Source: Flavobacterium sp. N2038
Lineage (GTDB): Bacteria > Bacteroidota > Bacteroidia > Flavobacteriales > Flavobacteriaceae
Reading direction: 5' to 3'
DNA length: 64,000 bases
Assembly (NCBI RefSeq): GCF_025947185.1
Contig: NZ_CP110001.1
Coordinates: 3,658,001 to 3,722,000, forward strand
Below the pieces are notes generated by a model. The model saw only the letters and a program-made list of their open reading frames with translations, did no database searches and was not told the origin of the DNA. Shown in pieces: positions 9,726 through 18,949 of the stretch. How positions within the stretch are numbered: position 1 is the first letter of the stretch; each line of letters starts with the position of its first letter. The translations under genes were made by a program, and so were the position numbers.

Positions 9726-9843
9726 GCCGCGAATTACACTAATTTCCACTAATTATTTTTTAGCCACTCCCGATAGTTATCGGGATAATGGATTAAAAAT
9801 GTTTTTTTCCTTTTAATTCGTGAAAATTCGTGAAATTCGTGGC
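9726..9843. repeat. Imperfect palindrome of the GCCACGAATT family with an embedded CCCGATAGTTATCGGG
   Basis: A left arm starting GCCGCGAATTACAC (9726) is complemented by AATTCGTGAAATTCGTGGC near 9815-9843. Between them lies a perfect 16-bp palindrome at 9769-9784. The same family forms the array at 41.8-42.4 kb, and the 16-bp palindrome recurs near 52705. Confidence 0.7.
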
Positions 9844-9866
9844 TAGAAAAACATCACAAAAAATTA

Positions 9867-11123
9867 ATGGCTTTCCAATTCCCAAAACAAATCCTGCTTT
9901 CCGTTCCTAAATGGATTATTATTTGTGCTTTAATTGGCCTGTTTTCAGGATCTGCATCTGCATTTTTTTTAGTTGCTCTAGAATGGGTTACACAATTTAG
10001 AATTCACCATAACTGGATTATCTGGCTTTTGCCTATTGGCGGATTTTTAGTTGGCTTAAGTTATTATTACTGGGGACAATCTGTTGTTAAAGGAAATAAC
10101 CTGTTGCTTGAAGAATACGAAAATCCACAAAAAGTAATCCCTTTCAAAATGGCCCCTTTGGTTCTTTTAGGAACCCTCCTTACCCATTTATTCGGGGGCT
10201 CTGCCGGACGAGAAGGAACTGCGGTACAAATGGGAGGCGCAATTGCTGATCAATTCACTAAAATTTTTAAATTAGACCATTCAGAACGTAAAATTTTAAT
10301 TATTCTCGGAATCAGTGCCGGTTTTGCTTCTGTTTTTGGAACACCTTTGGCAGGTGCTATTTTTGCTTTAGAAGTTTTATATTTTAGTAAAATCAATTTC
10401 AAAAGTATCGTTCTTTCTTTTGTAGTGGCTTATGCAGCTTATTTCACCGTAGAATTTTGGGAAATAAAACATACCCACTACAGTATTCCAGTTGTTTCAG
10501 AAATTAATTTCAGTACTTTATTTTACACCATAATTATTGGTTTATTATCTGGTTTTGCTGCTTTATTATTTGCCAGAAGTACTCATTTTTGGAGCTCCTT
10601 ATTCACTAAAAACATTAAATATCCGCCGCTGCGTCCCGCTATTGGCGGAGTTGTTTTAGCGATCGCAATTGCAGGTTTTGGATTCACCAAATTCTCAGGA
10701 CTTGGAGTTCCTGTGATTGTAGATTCCTTTTCTAGTCCAAACGAATGGTATGATTTTTTACTTAAAATTCTTTTTACCGGATTTACTTTAGGTGCCGGTT
10801 TCAAAGGAGGAGAAGTTACTCCCTTATTTTTTGTAGGTGCCACTTTAGGAAGTACACTTTCTTTAATTATTCCAATGCCAATTGCGCTTTTGGCCGGCTT
10901 AGGATTCGTTGCGGTATTCTCCGGAGCCACACACACTCCTATCGCCTGCACCATTATGGGAATGGAATTATTTGGCATTCAGCCCGGAATTTTCATTGCT
11001 CTTGCCTGTACAATTGCTTATTTTTCATCAGGTTCTGTTGGGATCTATAAATCACAGATTGTCAAGGGAGCAAAGTATAAATTGTATCAGCGATTTAAGA
11101 AAGAAGAATTAGAACATCTGTAA
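9867..11123 (+). CDS. ClC-family anion transporter, probably the fluoride (CLC-F) clade
   Basis: The 418-residue polytopic membrane protein belongs to the ClC chloride channel/antiporter superfamily. The gating-glutamate loop is GREGT (114-118, E116) in THLFGGSAGREGTAVQMGG, not the GREGP of E. coli ClcA. The GSGIP filter is missing, with KGNN (75-78) near its place, and the last filter loop reads GGEVTP instead of GxFxP. These replacements are those I associate with CLC-F fluoride/proton antiporters, so fluoride export is the best guess. No fluoride riboswitch was seen upstream; a REP-like palindrome fills the gap to the RidA gene. Confidence 0.85.
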   Translation: MAFQFPKQILLSVPKWIIICALIGLFSGSASAFFLVALEWVTQFRIHHNWIIWLLPIGGFLVGLSYYYWGQSVVKGNNLLLEEYENPQKVIPFKMAPLVLLGTLLTHLFGGSAGREGTAVQMGGAIADQFTKIFKLDHSERKILIILGISAGFASVFGTPLAGAIFALEVLYFSKINFKSIVLSFVVAYAAYFTVEFWEIKHTHYSIPVVSEINFSTLFYTIIIGLLSGFAALLFARSTHFWSSLFTKNIKYPPLRPAIGGVVLAIAIAGFGFTKFSGLGVPVIVDSFSSPNEWYDFLLKILFTGFTLGAGFKGGEVTPLFFVGATLGSTLSLIIPMPIALLAGLGFVAVFSGATHTPIACTIMGMELFGIQPGIFIALACTIAYFSSGSVGIYKSQIVKGAKYKLYQRFKKEELEHL

Positions 11124-11238
11124 TTAAAATGCCAAAACTTAAATTCCAAAATTCATAACTCATAACTCCTAACTTAAAAGTGTGTTAATCTGCAAAATGA
11201 TTTCAACATTACATTAAAAAAATGTAAATTCGCACACT

Positions 11239-12243
11239 ATGAAAATACAAGATATACAGGCAATACAATTGTTGCTTGCTACCCCAAAGAAGATTGCAAT
11301 AATTCCGCACAGAGGCCCAGATGGCGATGCCATGGGCTCTACCTTAGGTTTATACCATTTTTTATTAAAAAATAATCATCAGCCAACGGTGATTGCACCA
11401 AATGATTTTCCAGATTTCTTAGCCTGGCTTCCAGGTTCTGAAACGGTAAAAATATTTGAAAAAGACACTGAAAACTGTACAAAAATATTAGAAGAAGCTG
11501 AGTTAATTTTTACACTTGACTTTAATGCCCTGCATCGTACAGGCGAAATGGAACATACTTTAGCAAAGCTAACTGCTCCGTTTATCATGATTGATCATCA
11601 CCAAAAACCTGATGATTATGCGGCCTATACGTATTCTGATACTTCTTACGGGTCAACTTGTGAAATGGTTTATAACTTTATCAATTTTTTAAACAAAAAA
11701 GAAGATATTGATAAAACAATCGCAACTTGCATTTATACAGGAATCCTAACTGATTCAGGTTCATTCCGTTTCCCGGGAACCACGGGCAACACGCACCGTA
11801 TTATTGCTGAATTGATTGATTTAGGAGTTGAGAATACTCAAATTCCTGTTCTGTTATTTGACAACAGTTCATACAGCCGTCTTCAATTGTTAGGCCGTGC
11901 TTTGCAGAATATGAAAGTTCTGGATGAGCATAAAACATCTTACACTTCGCTTACACAAGCCGAATTGGATTCTTTCGATTATATAAAAGGTGATACTGAA
12001 GGAATTGTAAATTACGGTTTAAGTATAAAAGGTATTGTTTTTACTGCTATTTTTATCGAAAATAAAGACGAGAAAATCATCAAAATATCTTTCCGTTCAC
12101 AAGGCGGATTTGATGTAAATCAATTTGCAAGAGATCATTTTAATGGTGGAGGACACAGCAATGCTGCCGGTGGAAAATCGGACTTATCTATGGAAGAAAC
12201 ATTAAATAAATTTGAAGATTTAGTAACTAAACTAAAAATATAA
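11239..12243 (+). CDS. nrnA: DHH-family phosphoesterase, NrnA-type nanoRNase/pAp phosphatase
   Basis: The 334-residue cytoplasmic enzyme carries the metal-binding DHH motifs: PHRGPDGDAMGS (DGD at 28-30) and IDHHQKP (119-121), plus the DHHA1 motif GGGHSNAAGG at 303-312. NrnA enzymes degrade 2-5-mers of RNA and dephosphorylate 3'-phosphoadenosine 5'-phosphate. It is six bases upstream of gldI, an association also known in gliding Flavobacteria. TAAATTCG just before the ATG resembles a Bacteroidota -7 box. Confidence 0.93.
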   Translation: MKIQDIQAIQLLLATPKKIAIIPHRGPDGDAMGSTLGLYHFLLKNNHQPTVIAPNDFPDFLAWLPGSETVKIFEKDTENCTKILEEAELIFTLDFNALHRTGEMEHTLAKLTAPFIMIDHHQKPDDYAAYTYSDTSYGSTCEMVYNFINFLNKKEDIDKTIATCIYTGILTDSGSFRFPGTTGNTHRIIAELIDLGVENTQIPVLLFDNSSYSRLQLLGRALQNMKVLDEHKTSYTSLTQAELDSFDYIKGDTEGIVNYGLSIKGIVFTAIFIENKDEKIIKISFRSQGGFDVNQFARDHFNGGGHSNAAGGKSDLSMEETLNKFEDLVTKLKI

Positions 12244-12249
12244 CCAACT

Positions 12250-12939
12250 ATGAATTACTTAAAACTGGGTATTTGCAGTTTTCTTTTTGCTGTTTTATTG
12301 GTGAGTTGCAAGCATCATGAAGAAGCCAGAAGACCGCTTTCGAGAACTTCAGGAACTTTCATGAAAAAATCGGCTGACCGAAATAAGAAATTAGTAGCCA
12401 ATGAAGAAAGTGTCATCAAAAAAATCATAAAAAATAACCCTAAGGTAAAATATTATGCCACCAGAAAAGGATATTGGTTTTCTTATGATGAGCGAAATTT
12501 AAATGAAACTCAAACACCACGAAAAGGAGATATTGCTTATTTCAACTTAGAAATAAAAGATATCAATGGTAAAGTTATTTACTCAGAAACGGAACTTGGG
12601 CCTCAAACCTATGCTGTAGACAAGCAGGATATTATGATGGGTCTGAGAGACGGAATCAAATTAATGCATAAAAATGAAACGGTTACCTTTTTGTTTCCGT
12701 CACATATCGCTTATGGCTATCATGGTGACAATAACAAAATTGGAACCAACCAATCTTTAATTTGTACGGTAACGCTACGAAATTTTGTTCCGGATCCTAC
12801 TGCTCCAAAAACAGCTGTACCTGCAGGTCAAACTGCAACAGCTCAGACTCCGGCAGGACAAACACCAAAACCGGCAACACCTAAACCAGCTGCTGTAAAA
12901 CCTTCTGCTCAACCGAAAAAAGATACAATAAACCCTTAA
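12250..12939 (+). CDS. gldI: Gliding motility lipoprotein GldI, FKBP-type peptidyl-prolyl isomerase
   Basis: The 229-residue lipoprotein has lipobox LVSC (Cys20). The FKBP domain spans about residues 75-180 (GDIAYFNLEI...IAYGYHG). GldI is needed for gliding and T9SS-dependent surface localisation in F. johnsoniae, where it is thought to fold exported proteins in the periplasm. The C-terminal 45 residues are an Ala/Pro/Thr/Gln-rich tail, longer than I recall for the F. johnsoniae protein. It sits between nrnA and two further isomerases in what looks like one operon. Confidence 0.9.
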   Translation: MNYLKLGICSFLFAVLLVSCKHHEEARRPLSRTSGTFMKKSADRNKKLVANEESVIKKIIKNNPKVKYYATRKGYWFSYDERNLNETQTPRKGDIAYFNLEIKDINGKVIYSETELGPQTYAVDKQDIMMGLRDGIKLMHKNETVTFLFPSHIAYGYHGDNNKIGTNQSLICTVTLRNFVPDPTAPKTAVPAGQTATAQTPAGQTPKPATPKPAAVKPSAQPKKDTINP

Positions 12940-12954
12940 AAAAACATTTTAAAA

Positions 12955-14031
12955 ATGAAAAAGAGTATTTTATTATTACTATTAGCCGTGACCTCATTTT
13001 ATTCCTGTAAAGACGAACACAGCAATTTACCTGATGGTTTATACGCCGATATAGAAACAAACAAAGGACATGTTATCGTTGAATTAGATTATAAAAAAGC
13101 ACCTATTACGGTAGCCAATTTTGTAACCCTTGCAGAAGGTAAAAACGAGTTTGTAACAAAAGAATATCTTAAAGGCAAACCATTCTATAATGGGCTGAAA
13201 TTTCACAGAGTTATTGAAGATTTTATGATCCAGACAGGAGACCCTGAAGGAACTGGTTCTGGTGATACAGGATATAAATTTAAAGATGAAATCACAGACT
13301 TAAGATTTGACAAAGCTGGTGTTCTGGCAATGGCAAACAATGGTCCGGGCACCAACAGCAGCCAGTTTTTTATCACGCACGTTGAAACGCCATGGTTAGA
13401 CGGAAAACATACTATTTTTGGTCATGTGGTTGAAAAAGGACAAGAGGTTGTAAATAAAGTAAAACAAGGTGACACAATTGTTTCTGTAACAATCATCAGA
13501 AATGGTGAAGCTGCTAAAAAGTTTGATGCTGTAAAAGTTTTTCATGATTATTTCTCAGATATTGAAAAGGAAAAAAGTAAATATGCAGGAGCTCAAAAAG
13601 AAAAAGTAGCTTACTATGCGGCTTTGAAAGCAAAAGCAACCAAAACAAATTCTGGACTAGAATATGTAATTACTGAAAAAGGTTCAGGTAAAAAACCAGC
13701 TATCGGAACACAGGTATACATTCACTATGCAGGATTCCTTGAAGACGGAACATTGTTTGATGCAAGCATTGAAGATGTAGCAAAAGCATTCGGAAAATAT
13801 GATCCGGCAAGAGCAGAACAACACGGTTATCAGCCAATTCCATTTCAGGCAGGAAAAAAAGACGGTTTGATTCCCGGATTTATCGAAGGAATTGAGCAAC
13901 TTTCATTTGGAGACAAAGCAGTTCTTTTTATTCCATCTCATCTGGCTTACGGAGCAACTGGCGCAGGGGGAGTAATTCCGCCAAATGCAAATATCATTTT
14001 CGAGATTCAATTATTAGAAAAGCCACAATAG
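12955..14031 (+). CDS. Cyclophilin-FKBP fusion peptidyl-prolyl isomerase, lipoprotein (copy 1)
   Basis: This 358-residue protein joins two unrelated isomerase folds. After a lipobox (SFYSC, Cys18) comes a cyclophilin domain (about 30-185: FHRVIEDFMIQTGD, NSSQFFIT, LDGKHTIFG). An alanine-rich helical linker follows, then an FKBP domain (about 255-358: FEDGTLFDAS-like strand, GLIPGFIEG, IPPNANIIFEI). Cyclophilin-FKBP fusions of this order are known as dual-family immunophilins and have been reported in Flavobacterium. It presumably folds outer-membrane or secreted proteins in the periplasm. It is 15 bp from gldI. Confidence 0.92.
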   Translation: MKKSILLLLLAVTSFYSCKDEHSNLPDGLYADIETNKGHVIVELDYKKAPITVANFVTLAEGKNEFVTKEYLKGKPFYNGLKFHRVIEDFMIQTGDPEGTGSGDTGYKFKDEITDLRFDKAGVLAMANNGPGTNSSQFFITHVETPWLDGKHTIFGHVVEKGQEVVNKVKQGDTIVSVTIIRNGEAAKKFDAVKVFHDYFSDIEKEKSKYAGAQKEKVAYYAALKAKATKTNSGLEYVITEKGSGKKPAIGTQVYIHYAGFLEDGTLFDASIEDVAKAFGKYDPARAEQHGYQPIPFQAGKKDGLIPGFIEGIEQLSFGDKAVLFIPSHLAYGATGAGGVIPPNANIIFEIQLLEKPQ

Positions 14032-14064
14032 TACATACTAACATAAACTTAAATTCTAAACAAA

Positions 14065-15198
14065 ATGAAGTTTAAATTTTTATTTTTATTTTGCCTTGCT
14101 GTTGCAAACCTACAGGCACAAACAACAAAAAAGCCTGCAACAAAACCAAAGGCAGCAGCAACAACAAAAGCAGTTGTAAAAGCAAATCCAAATGAGGGTA
14201 TTTTTGCTACTATTGCAACTACAAAAGGAGACATTGTTCTTTCTTTAGAATATGTAAAAGCTCCTGTTACAGTTGCCAACTTTATTTTATTGGCAGAAGG
14301 AAAAAACCCAAATCTAAAAGTAGAGAAACTAAAAGGGAAACCATTTTATGATGGGTTAAAATTTCACAGAGTTATAAATGATTTTATGATTCAAGGTGGA
14401 GATCCTGACGGAAATGGCTCGGGTGGTCCTGGTTATTCTTTTAAAGATGAATTTACAGAAGAACTAAAATTTGATAAAGGCGGAATACTGGCAATGGCAA
14501 ATTCGGGGCCAGCTACAAACGGAAGTCAATTTTTTATTACACATAAAGAAACTCCATGGTTAAACGGAAAACACACCATTTTTGGTCATGTAGTATCTGG
14601 AATGGACAATGTAAATAAAATTGTTCAGGATGATATCATGACAAAAATTACAATTACCCGTAAAGGTGCAGCTGCTAAAAAATTCGACGCTTTGAAAGTG
14701 ATTGCTGATGATGCTAAAAAAGGAGAAGCAAAAAAACTGGAAGCTCAAAAAGTAGTAACCCAAAAAGCAGCTTATTTTGCAGCAAGTAAAGCAAAAGCAA
14801 CCACAACTGCTTCTGGTTTAAAATATGTAATTACACAAAAAGGAACTGGTGTTAAAGACGCTGAAGGATCTCCTATTTATTTTCACTATGCAGGTTATTT
14901 TGAAGACGGAACTCTTTTTGACAGCAGTATGGCCAGTGTAGCAAAAGCTTACGGTAAATATGATGCCAGCAGAGATGCACAAGGCGGATACAAAGCTTTT
15001 CCTTTTACAGTAGGCAAAAAAGACGGAATGATTCCCGGCTTTATTGAAGCATTAGATATGATGACTGACGGAGAGAAAGCAACTTTTATTTTGCCATCAA
15101 ATTTAGCTTACGGTGAAAAAGGTGCCGGAGGTGTAATTCCACCAAATGCTACTTTGATTTTTGAAATTGAAACCTATAAAAATCAGCCGAACAAATAA
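14065..15198 (+). CDS. Cyclophilin-FKBP fusion peptidyl-prolyl isomerase, soluble periplasmic (copy 2)
   Basis: The 377-residue paralogue of the preceding gene has the same plan: cyclophilin (about 45-205) then FKBP (about 270-377). The export signal differs: MKFKFLFLFCLAVANLQAQ is cleaved by signal peptidase I and has no lipobox, followed by an Ala/Lys/Thr-rich spacer. Copy 1 is thus membrane-anchored and copy 2 free in the periplasm. The 33-bp gap and the strong terminator just after it make it the last gene of the nrnA-gldI run. Confidence 0.92.
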   Translation: MKFKFLFLFCLAVANLQAQTTKKPATKPKAAATTKAVVKANPNEGIFATIATTKGDIVLSLEYVKAPVTVANFILLAEGKNPNLKVEKLKGKPFYDGLKFHRVINDFMIQGGDPDGNGSGGPGYSFKDEFTEELKFDKGGILAMANSGPATNGSQFFITHKETPWLNGKHTIFGHVVSGMDNVNKIVQDDIMTKITITRKGAAAKKFDALKVIADDAKKGEAKKLEAQKVVTQKAAYFAASKAKATTTASGLKYVITQKGTGVKDAEGSPIYFHYAGYFEDGTLFDSSMASVAKAYGKYDASRDAQGGYKAFPFTVGKKDGMIPGFIEALDMMTDGEKATFILPSNLAYGEKGAGGVIPPNATLIFEIETYKNQPNK

Positions 15199-15228
15199 TT
15201 CATACTGATTCTTTTAAATAAAAAACGA

Positions 15229-15268
15229 AGCCATCAATTAGCAATTTTTGATGGCTTTATTTTTTTTA
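15229..15268 (+). terminator. Terminator of the nrnA-gldI-isomerase operon
   Basis: A 9-bp stem, AGCCATCAA (15229-15237) with TTGATGGCT (15248-15256), is followed by a T-rich run. It lies 30 bp after the last isomerase stop. Confidence 0.85.
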
Positions 15269-15384
15269 ATAACAGATGCTGGTTTTCTATTAAATTCTCA
15301 AAACACAAAACAATTCTGCCCCCTCAAACGATAGTAACAATAACGTTTGCGTTGATTTTATGCTAAATCCTGAACAAAATACCT

Positions 15385-15392
15385 TACCTTTG
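15385..15392 (+). promoter_or_regulatory. -7 box TACCTTTG upstream of the EamA gene
   Basis: A perfect match to the Bacteroidota TAnnTTTG box, 32 bp before the ATG at 15424. No TTG at the standard distance was found. Confidence 0.5.
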
Positions 15393-15423
15393 CCGGCCTT
15401 AATTTTTAAAACAGGAATTTCAA

Positions 15424-16323
15424 ATGTCACAAAACAATGTATTAAAAGGAGTCTTTTTAGTTGCTTTAGGAGCTACAACTTTCGGAATGTTAGCCACTTT
15501 TGTAAAAATGGCCTATTCTGAAGGATTTACTACAGCCGAAGTAACAACATCCCAATTTGTTTTAGGAATAATTGGAATTTTACTTATCAATACCTTTCAA
15601 AAAATAAAAAATAAAGATAAAGTTGTAAAAAAAGCAACTTCAAAAAATATCTTTCAATTAATGCTTGCCGGAACTTCTTTAGGAATGACTAGTTTGTTTT
15701 ACTATCTGGCTGTAAAATATATTCCGGTTTCGATTGGAATTGTTTTATTAATGCAAACCGTTTGGATGGGAGTTTTGCTGGAAATGATTTTAGAAAAAAA
15801 ACTACCTTCAAAACAAAAAGTGATTGCAGTATTTATTGTTCTTATCGGAACTGCTTTAGCTACAAATATTATCCATGCTGATTTTCATCTGGATTGGAGA
15901 GGAATTATGTGGGGCATTTGTGCTGCTGCTTCTTTTACAACTACTATGTTTACAGCAAATCGCGTTGCTACCGAAATCTCATCGGCACAACGAAGTTTAT
16001 ACATGCTTTTAGGTGGTGCAGTAATTGTATTTTCTTTTGCATTGGCTACTCAAACAGAAACTTTTAATCTGGAAATCTTCCTTAAATGGGGAATTATTTT
16101 GTCTTTGTTTGGAACAATCATCCCTCCTATGCTTATGAATGCTGGTTTCCCGTTAACCGGAATTGGCCTTGGAAGCATCGTTTCTGCTCTTGAACTTCCA
16201 GTTTCTGTTACTATGGCATTTGTACTTTTAAATGAAAAAGTGATCTTATTACAATGGGTTGGGATTGCTTTGATCATTCTTGCCATCATTATAATGAACA
16301 TAAATTTTAAGACTAAAAAATAA
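15424..16323 (+). CDS. EamA/DMT-family transporter
   Basis: The 299-residue inner-membrane protein has about ten hydrophobic helices in two homologous five-helix halves, as in the drug/metabolite transporter superfamily (EamA repeats). Family members export amino acids, nucleotides or other metabolites; the substrate cannot be deduced here. A short lysine-rich cytoplasmic loop (KIKNKDKVVKKATSKN) separates two helices in the first half. Monocistronic by spacing. Confidence 0.88.
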   Translation: MSQNNVLKGVFLVALGATTFGMLATFVKMAYSEGFTTAEVTTSQFVLGIIGILLINTFQKIKNKDKVVKKATSKNIFQLMLAGTSLGMTSLFYYLAVKYIPVSIGIVLLMQTVWMGVLLEMILEKKLPSKQKVIAVFIVLIGTALATNIIHADFHLDWRGIMWGICAAASFTTTMFTANRVATEISSAQRSLYMLLGGAVIVFSFALATQTETFNLEIFLKWGIILSLFGTIIPPMLMNAGFPLTGIGLGSIVSALELPVSVTMAFVLLNEKVILLQWVGIALIILAIIIMNINFKTKK

Positions 16324-16410
16324 TCCTTTTTGCAAAGTGCTAAAAAAAAAGCTCTTGTAATGCAATAATTGTTAATTTTTTTATAAATTCGTGATAAACA
16401 ACAAGATATC

Positions 16411-16767
16411 ATGAATATACCCTGGCATTTATATTTAATGGCTTTTTTATATATCCTTGCCGGTATCAATCATTTCAGAAAACCCGGAATGTATTTTAAA
16501 ATCATTCCGCCACAATTTAAGAATCCCAAATTAATAAATAACTTAAGCGGAGGTGCCGAAATAATATTGGGTGCGCTCCTGTTTCTTCCTGTTGCAAAAA
16601 GTTTTGCAGCATGGGGAATTATTGCTCTGTTGATTGCTGTATTCCCAGCCAACATTTACATGTTTCAAAATAAAAAAGCGAGTTTTGGTTTACCAAATTG
16701 GATTTTATTTGTACGTTTGCCCTTACAATTTGTTTTGATTTTTTGGGCATATCAATATACCTGTTAA
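16411..16767 (+). CDS. DoxX-family membrane protein
   Basis: The 118-residue protein has four predicted membrane helices and the family pattern YILAGINHFRKPGMYFKIIPP followed by GGAEIILGALLF. DoxX-like proteins are small inner-membrane proteins of mostly unknown biochemical role, some linked to redox stress. It is 33 bp upstream of aqpZ and could be co-transcribed. Confidence 0.82.
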   Translation: MNIPWHLYLMAFLYILAGINHFRKPGMYFKIIPPQFKNPKLINNLSGGAEIILGALLFLPVAKSFAAWGIIALLIAVFPANIYMFQNKKASFGLPNWILFVRLPLQFVLIFWAYQYTC

Positions 16768-16800
16768 CAATCAAATCTATTAATCTAAAATTATTTAATT

Positions 16801-17508
16801 ATGAAAAAATTATTTGCAGAGTTTTTTGGAACTTATTGGTTAGTTTTTGGAGGTTGTGGAAGCGCCCTTTTTGCAGCTGGAATTCCTGATCTCGGAATTG
16901 GGTTTGCAGGTGTTGCTTTAGCATTTGGTTTAACTGTTTTAACAATGGCTTATGCTGTAGGACATATATCAGGAGGGCATTTTAATCCTGCGGTTTCTTT
17001 TGGCTTATGGGCTGGCGGAAGATTTTCAGCAAAAGATCTTGTACCTTATATTGTTGCTCAATGCGTTGGTGCTATTGCTGCTGCGGGTACATTGTATACG
17101 ATTGCATCAGGCAAAGCCGGATTTGTAATTGACAATACAAAAGCGGGGGCTTTTGCATCAAATGGTTTTGGAGCTTTTTCTCCAGATGGATATTCATTAC
17201 AATCTGCTTTTATTGCTGAATTTGTATTGACATTATTCTTTCTTTTGGTAATCTTGGGAGCTACAGACAAATTTGCAAATGGCAGATTTGCCGGTATCGC
17301 TATTGGTTTAGCTTTAACTTTAATTCACTTAATCAGTATTCCAATTACAAATACTTCTGTTAACCCTGCGAGATCACTTTCTCAGGCCATTTTTGTTGGC
17401 GGTGAACCATTATCACAGGTTTGGTTATTTTGGGTTGCTCCAATTCTGGGAGCTATAGTCGCCGGGTTTATATATAAAAACCTATTGCAAAATCATGCTG
17501 AGGCTTAA
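16801..17508 (+). CDS. aqpZ: Aquaporin Z
   Basis: This 235-residue inner-membrane water channel has six helices. The two NPA boxes are at 62-64 (HFNPAVSFG) and 188-190 ([10 protein letters not shown]), with the selectivity-filter arginine at 191. Phe in AFGLTVL and the aromatic/arginine filter fit a water-specific AqpZ rather than a glycerol facilitator. An inserted loop of about 20 residues ([16 protein letters not shown]) between helices 3 and 4 is usual for AqpZ. Confidence 0.95.
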   Translation: MKKLFAEFFGTYWLVFGGCGSALFAAGIPDLGIGFAGVALAFGLTVLTMAYAVGHISGGHFNPAVSFGLWAGGRFSAKDLVPYIVAQCVGAIAAAGTLYTIASGKAGFVIDNTKAGAFASNGFGAFSPDGYSLQSAFIAEFVLTLFFLLVILGATDKFANGRFAGIAIGLALTLIHLISIPITNTSVNPARSLSQAIFVGGEPLSQVWLFWVAPILGAIVAGFIYKNLLQNHAEA

Positions 17509-17558
17509 TTGCACAGTAACTCAAACCAATCATTATTATTAACACTAAAATTTAATAT

Positions 17559-17801
17559 ATGGAATTTTTATATTTTTTACTTATAGGAGCAGTTTCAGGA
17601 TGGCTAGCCGGTCAAGTTTGGAAAGGTGCTGGTTTTGGATTAATTGGCAATATCATTGTTGGAATCATTGGTGGATTTGTCGGTGGATGGATCGCCGGAA
17701 AATTGGGTATTGGCGGCGGCGGACTTCTTTGGCAAATTCTAATTGCCGCTGGAGGTGCCTGGGTTTTACTATTCATTATTAGCCTGATCAAAAAAGCATA
17801 A
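17559..17801 (+). CDS. GlsB/YeaQ/YmgE-family stress membrane protein
   Basis: The 80-residue, glycine-rich protein has three hydrophobic helices (LIGAVSGWLAGQVWKG, IVGIIGGFVGGWIAGKLG, LIAAGGAWVLLFIISLIK). This is the transglycosylase-associated/YeaQ family, small inner-membrane proteins induced by stress. It lies 50 bp after aqpZ and before a terminator, so it is probably the last gene of the DoxX-aqpZ group, consistent with an osmotic role. Confidence 0.88.
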   Translation: MEFLYFLLIGAVSGWLAGQVWKGAGFGLIGNIIVGIIGGFVGGWIAGKLGIGGGGLLWQILIAAGGAWVLLFIISLIKKA

Positions 17802-17839
17802 ATACAGTAAAGTAATAATTTACTCATTAGAATATACAA

Positions 17840-17882
17840 AGAGAAAAAAGAAGTCTAAATGACCTTTTTTCTCTTTTTTTTA
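17840..17882 (+). terminator. Terminator after the GlsB-like gene
   Basis: An 11-bp stem, AGAGAAAAAAG (17840-17850) with CTTTTTTCTCT (17864-17874), followed by T's. Confidence 0.75.
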
Positions 17883-17952
17883 CCACACAACAGAACAAAA
17901 CAGATTTCTTCAACAAAATACTCCTTTAGCAATAAATTCCCTAAAAAAAACA

Positions 17953-17981
17953 TTGTTATTTCATCAATTTTATTACATTTG
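17953..17981 (+). promoter_or_regulatory. Bacteroidota promoter of the sterol desaturase-like gene
   Basis: TTG (17953-17955), an 18-bp spacer and TACATTTG (17974-17981), 20 bp before the ATG. This fits the TTG/TAnnTTTG consensus well and implies a short leader. Confidence 0.7.
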
Positions 17982-18001
17982 AGCAAATACATTGCTTAAT
18001 T

Positions 18002-18829
18002 ATGAATGAAATTATTAATTATTTCAGTACAATTCCGTCTACACATCGAAGTTTGATTTTGATCGGAGGAATTACCCTTTTTTGGCTAATTGAAAATACG
18101 TTTCCGCTTTTTCAGATGCAGTATCGTAAATGGCATCATGCAGGTATTAATATTTTCTTTACTATTACGACTATAATAGTCAATTTTATTCTGGCATTTA
18201 TCTTAATTAAAACTGCAGCCTGGACTACTGATAACAATTTTGGGATACTACAATGGCTTCCTGAATTACCTATCTGGCTTTATACCCTAATTGGATTACT
18301 TTTATTAGATTTAATTGGAGCTTATCTCGCACATTTTGTACAACATAAAATAAAATTTTTATGGCGTTTTCATCTTATTCATCATACCGATACCTGGATT
18401 GACACCACTACTGCAAACCGACATCATCCGGGCGAAAGTGTTATTCGTTTTCTATTTACAACCTTGGGCGTTTTAATTGTGGGAAGTCCAATGTGGATGG
18501 TCTTTCTGTATCAGTCCTTATCTGTAATAGGCTCACAATTTAATCATGCTAATATTTCGCTTCCTGCTAAACTGGATGTATGGCTAAGTTATTTTATTGT
18601 CTCTCCCAATATGCATAAAGTGCATCATCATTATATGCTGCCTTATACCGACAGTAATTACGGAAACATTTTTTCGGTATGGGATCGTTTATTTGGCACT
18701 TTTACAACCTTACCAAAAGATGAACTGATATATGGGGTTGATACTCATATGAAGCCCGAAGAAAACAATAAATTGCAAAATTTATTGCAAATTCCGTTTC
18801 AAAAATCGGGATCGAAAAAAAACAGTTAA
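18002..18829 (+). CDS. Sterol desaturase/fatty acid hydroxylase family protein
   Basis: The 275-residue membrane protein carries the three histidine clusters that hold the di-iron centre: HFVQH, HLIHHTD with NRHHPG, and HKVHHHY. Several hydrophobic helices precede and separate them. Family members hydroxylate or desaturate lipids at the membrane. In Bacteroidota the substrate is usually unknown; sterols are unlikely, so a fatty acid, sphingolipid or carotenoid is more plausible. Confidence 0.87.
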   Translation: MNEIINYFSTIPSTHRSLILIGGITLFWLIENTFPLFQMQYRKWHHAGINIFFTITTIIVNFILAFILIKTAAWTTDNNFGILQWLPELPIWLYTLIGLLLLDLIGAYLAHFVQHKIKFLWRFHLIHHTDTWIDTTTANRHHPGESVIRFLFTTLGVLIVGSPMWMVFLYQSLSVIGSQFNHANISLPAKLDVWLSYFIVSPNMHKVHHHYMLPYTDSNYGNIFSVWDRLFGTFTTLPKDELIYGVDTHMKPEENNKLQNLLQIPFQKSGSKKNS

Positions 18830-18949
18830 AATCAGTAAAAAAAATATCCCTGAGCGAACCAACTAATTATTTTTTTTATTAATATTGATATATAAAATGA
18901 AAATCAATCTATTAATCATTAACCTCTATTTTGAATTAATTTTCACGAG

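Noticed and set aside
9715-9866. Fluoride riboswitch upstream of the ClC gene
   Set aside because: The region is a GCCACGAATT-type palindrome with an embedded CCCGATAGTTATCGGG; no crcB-motif pattern found by eye.
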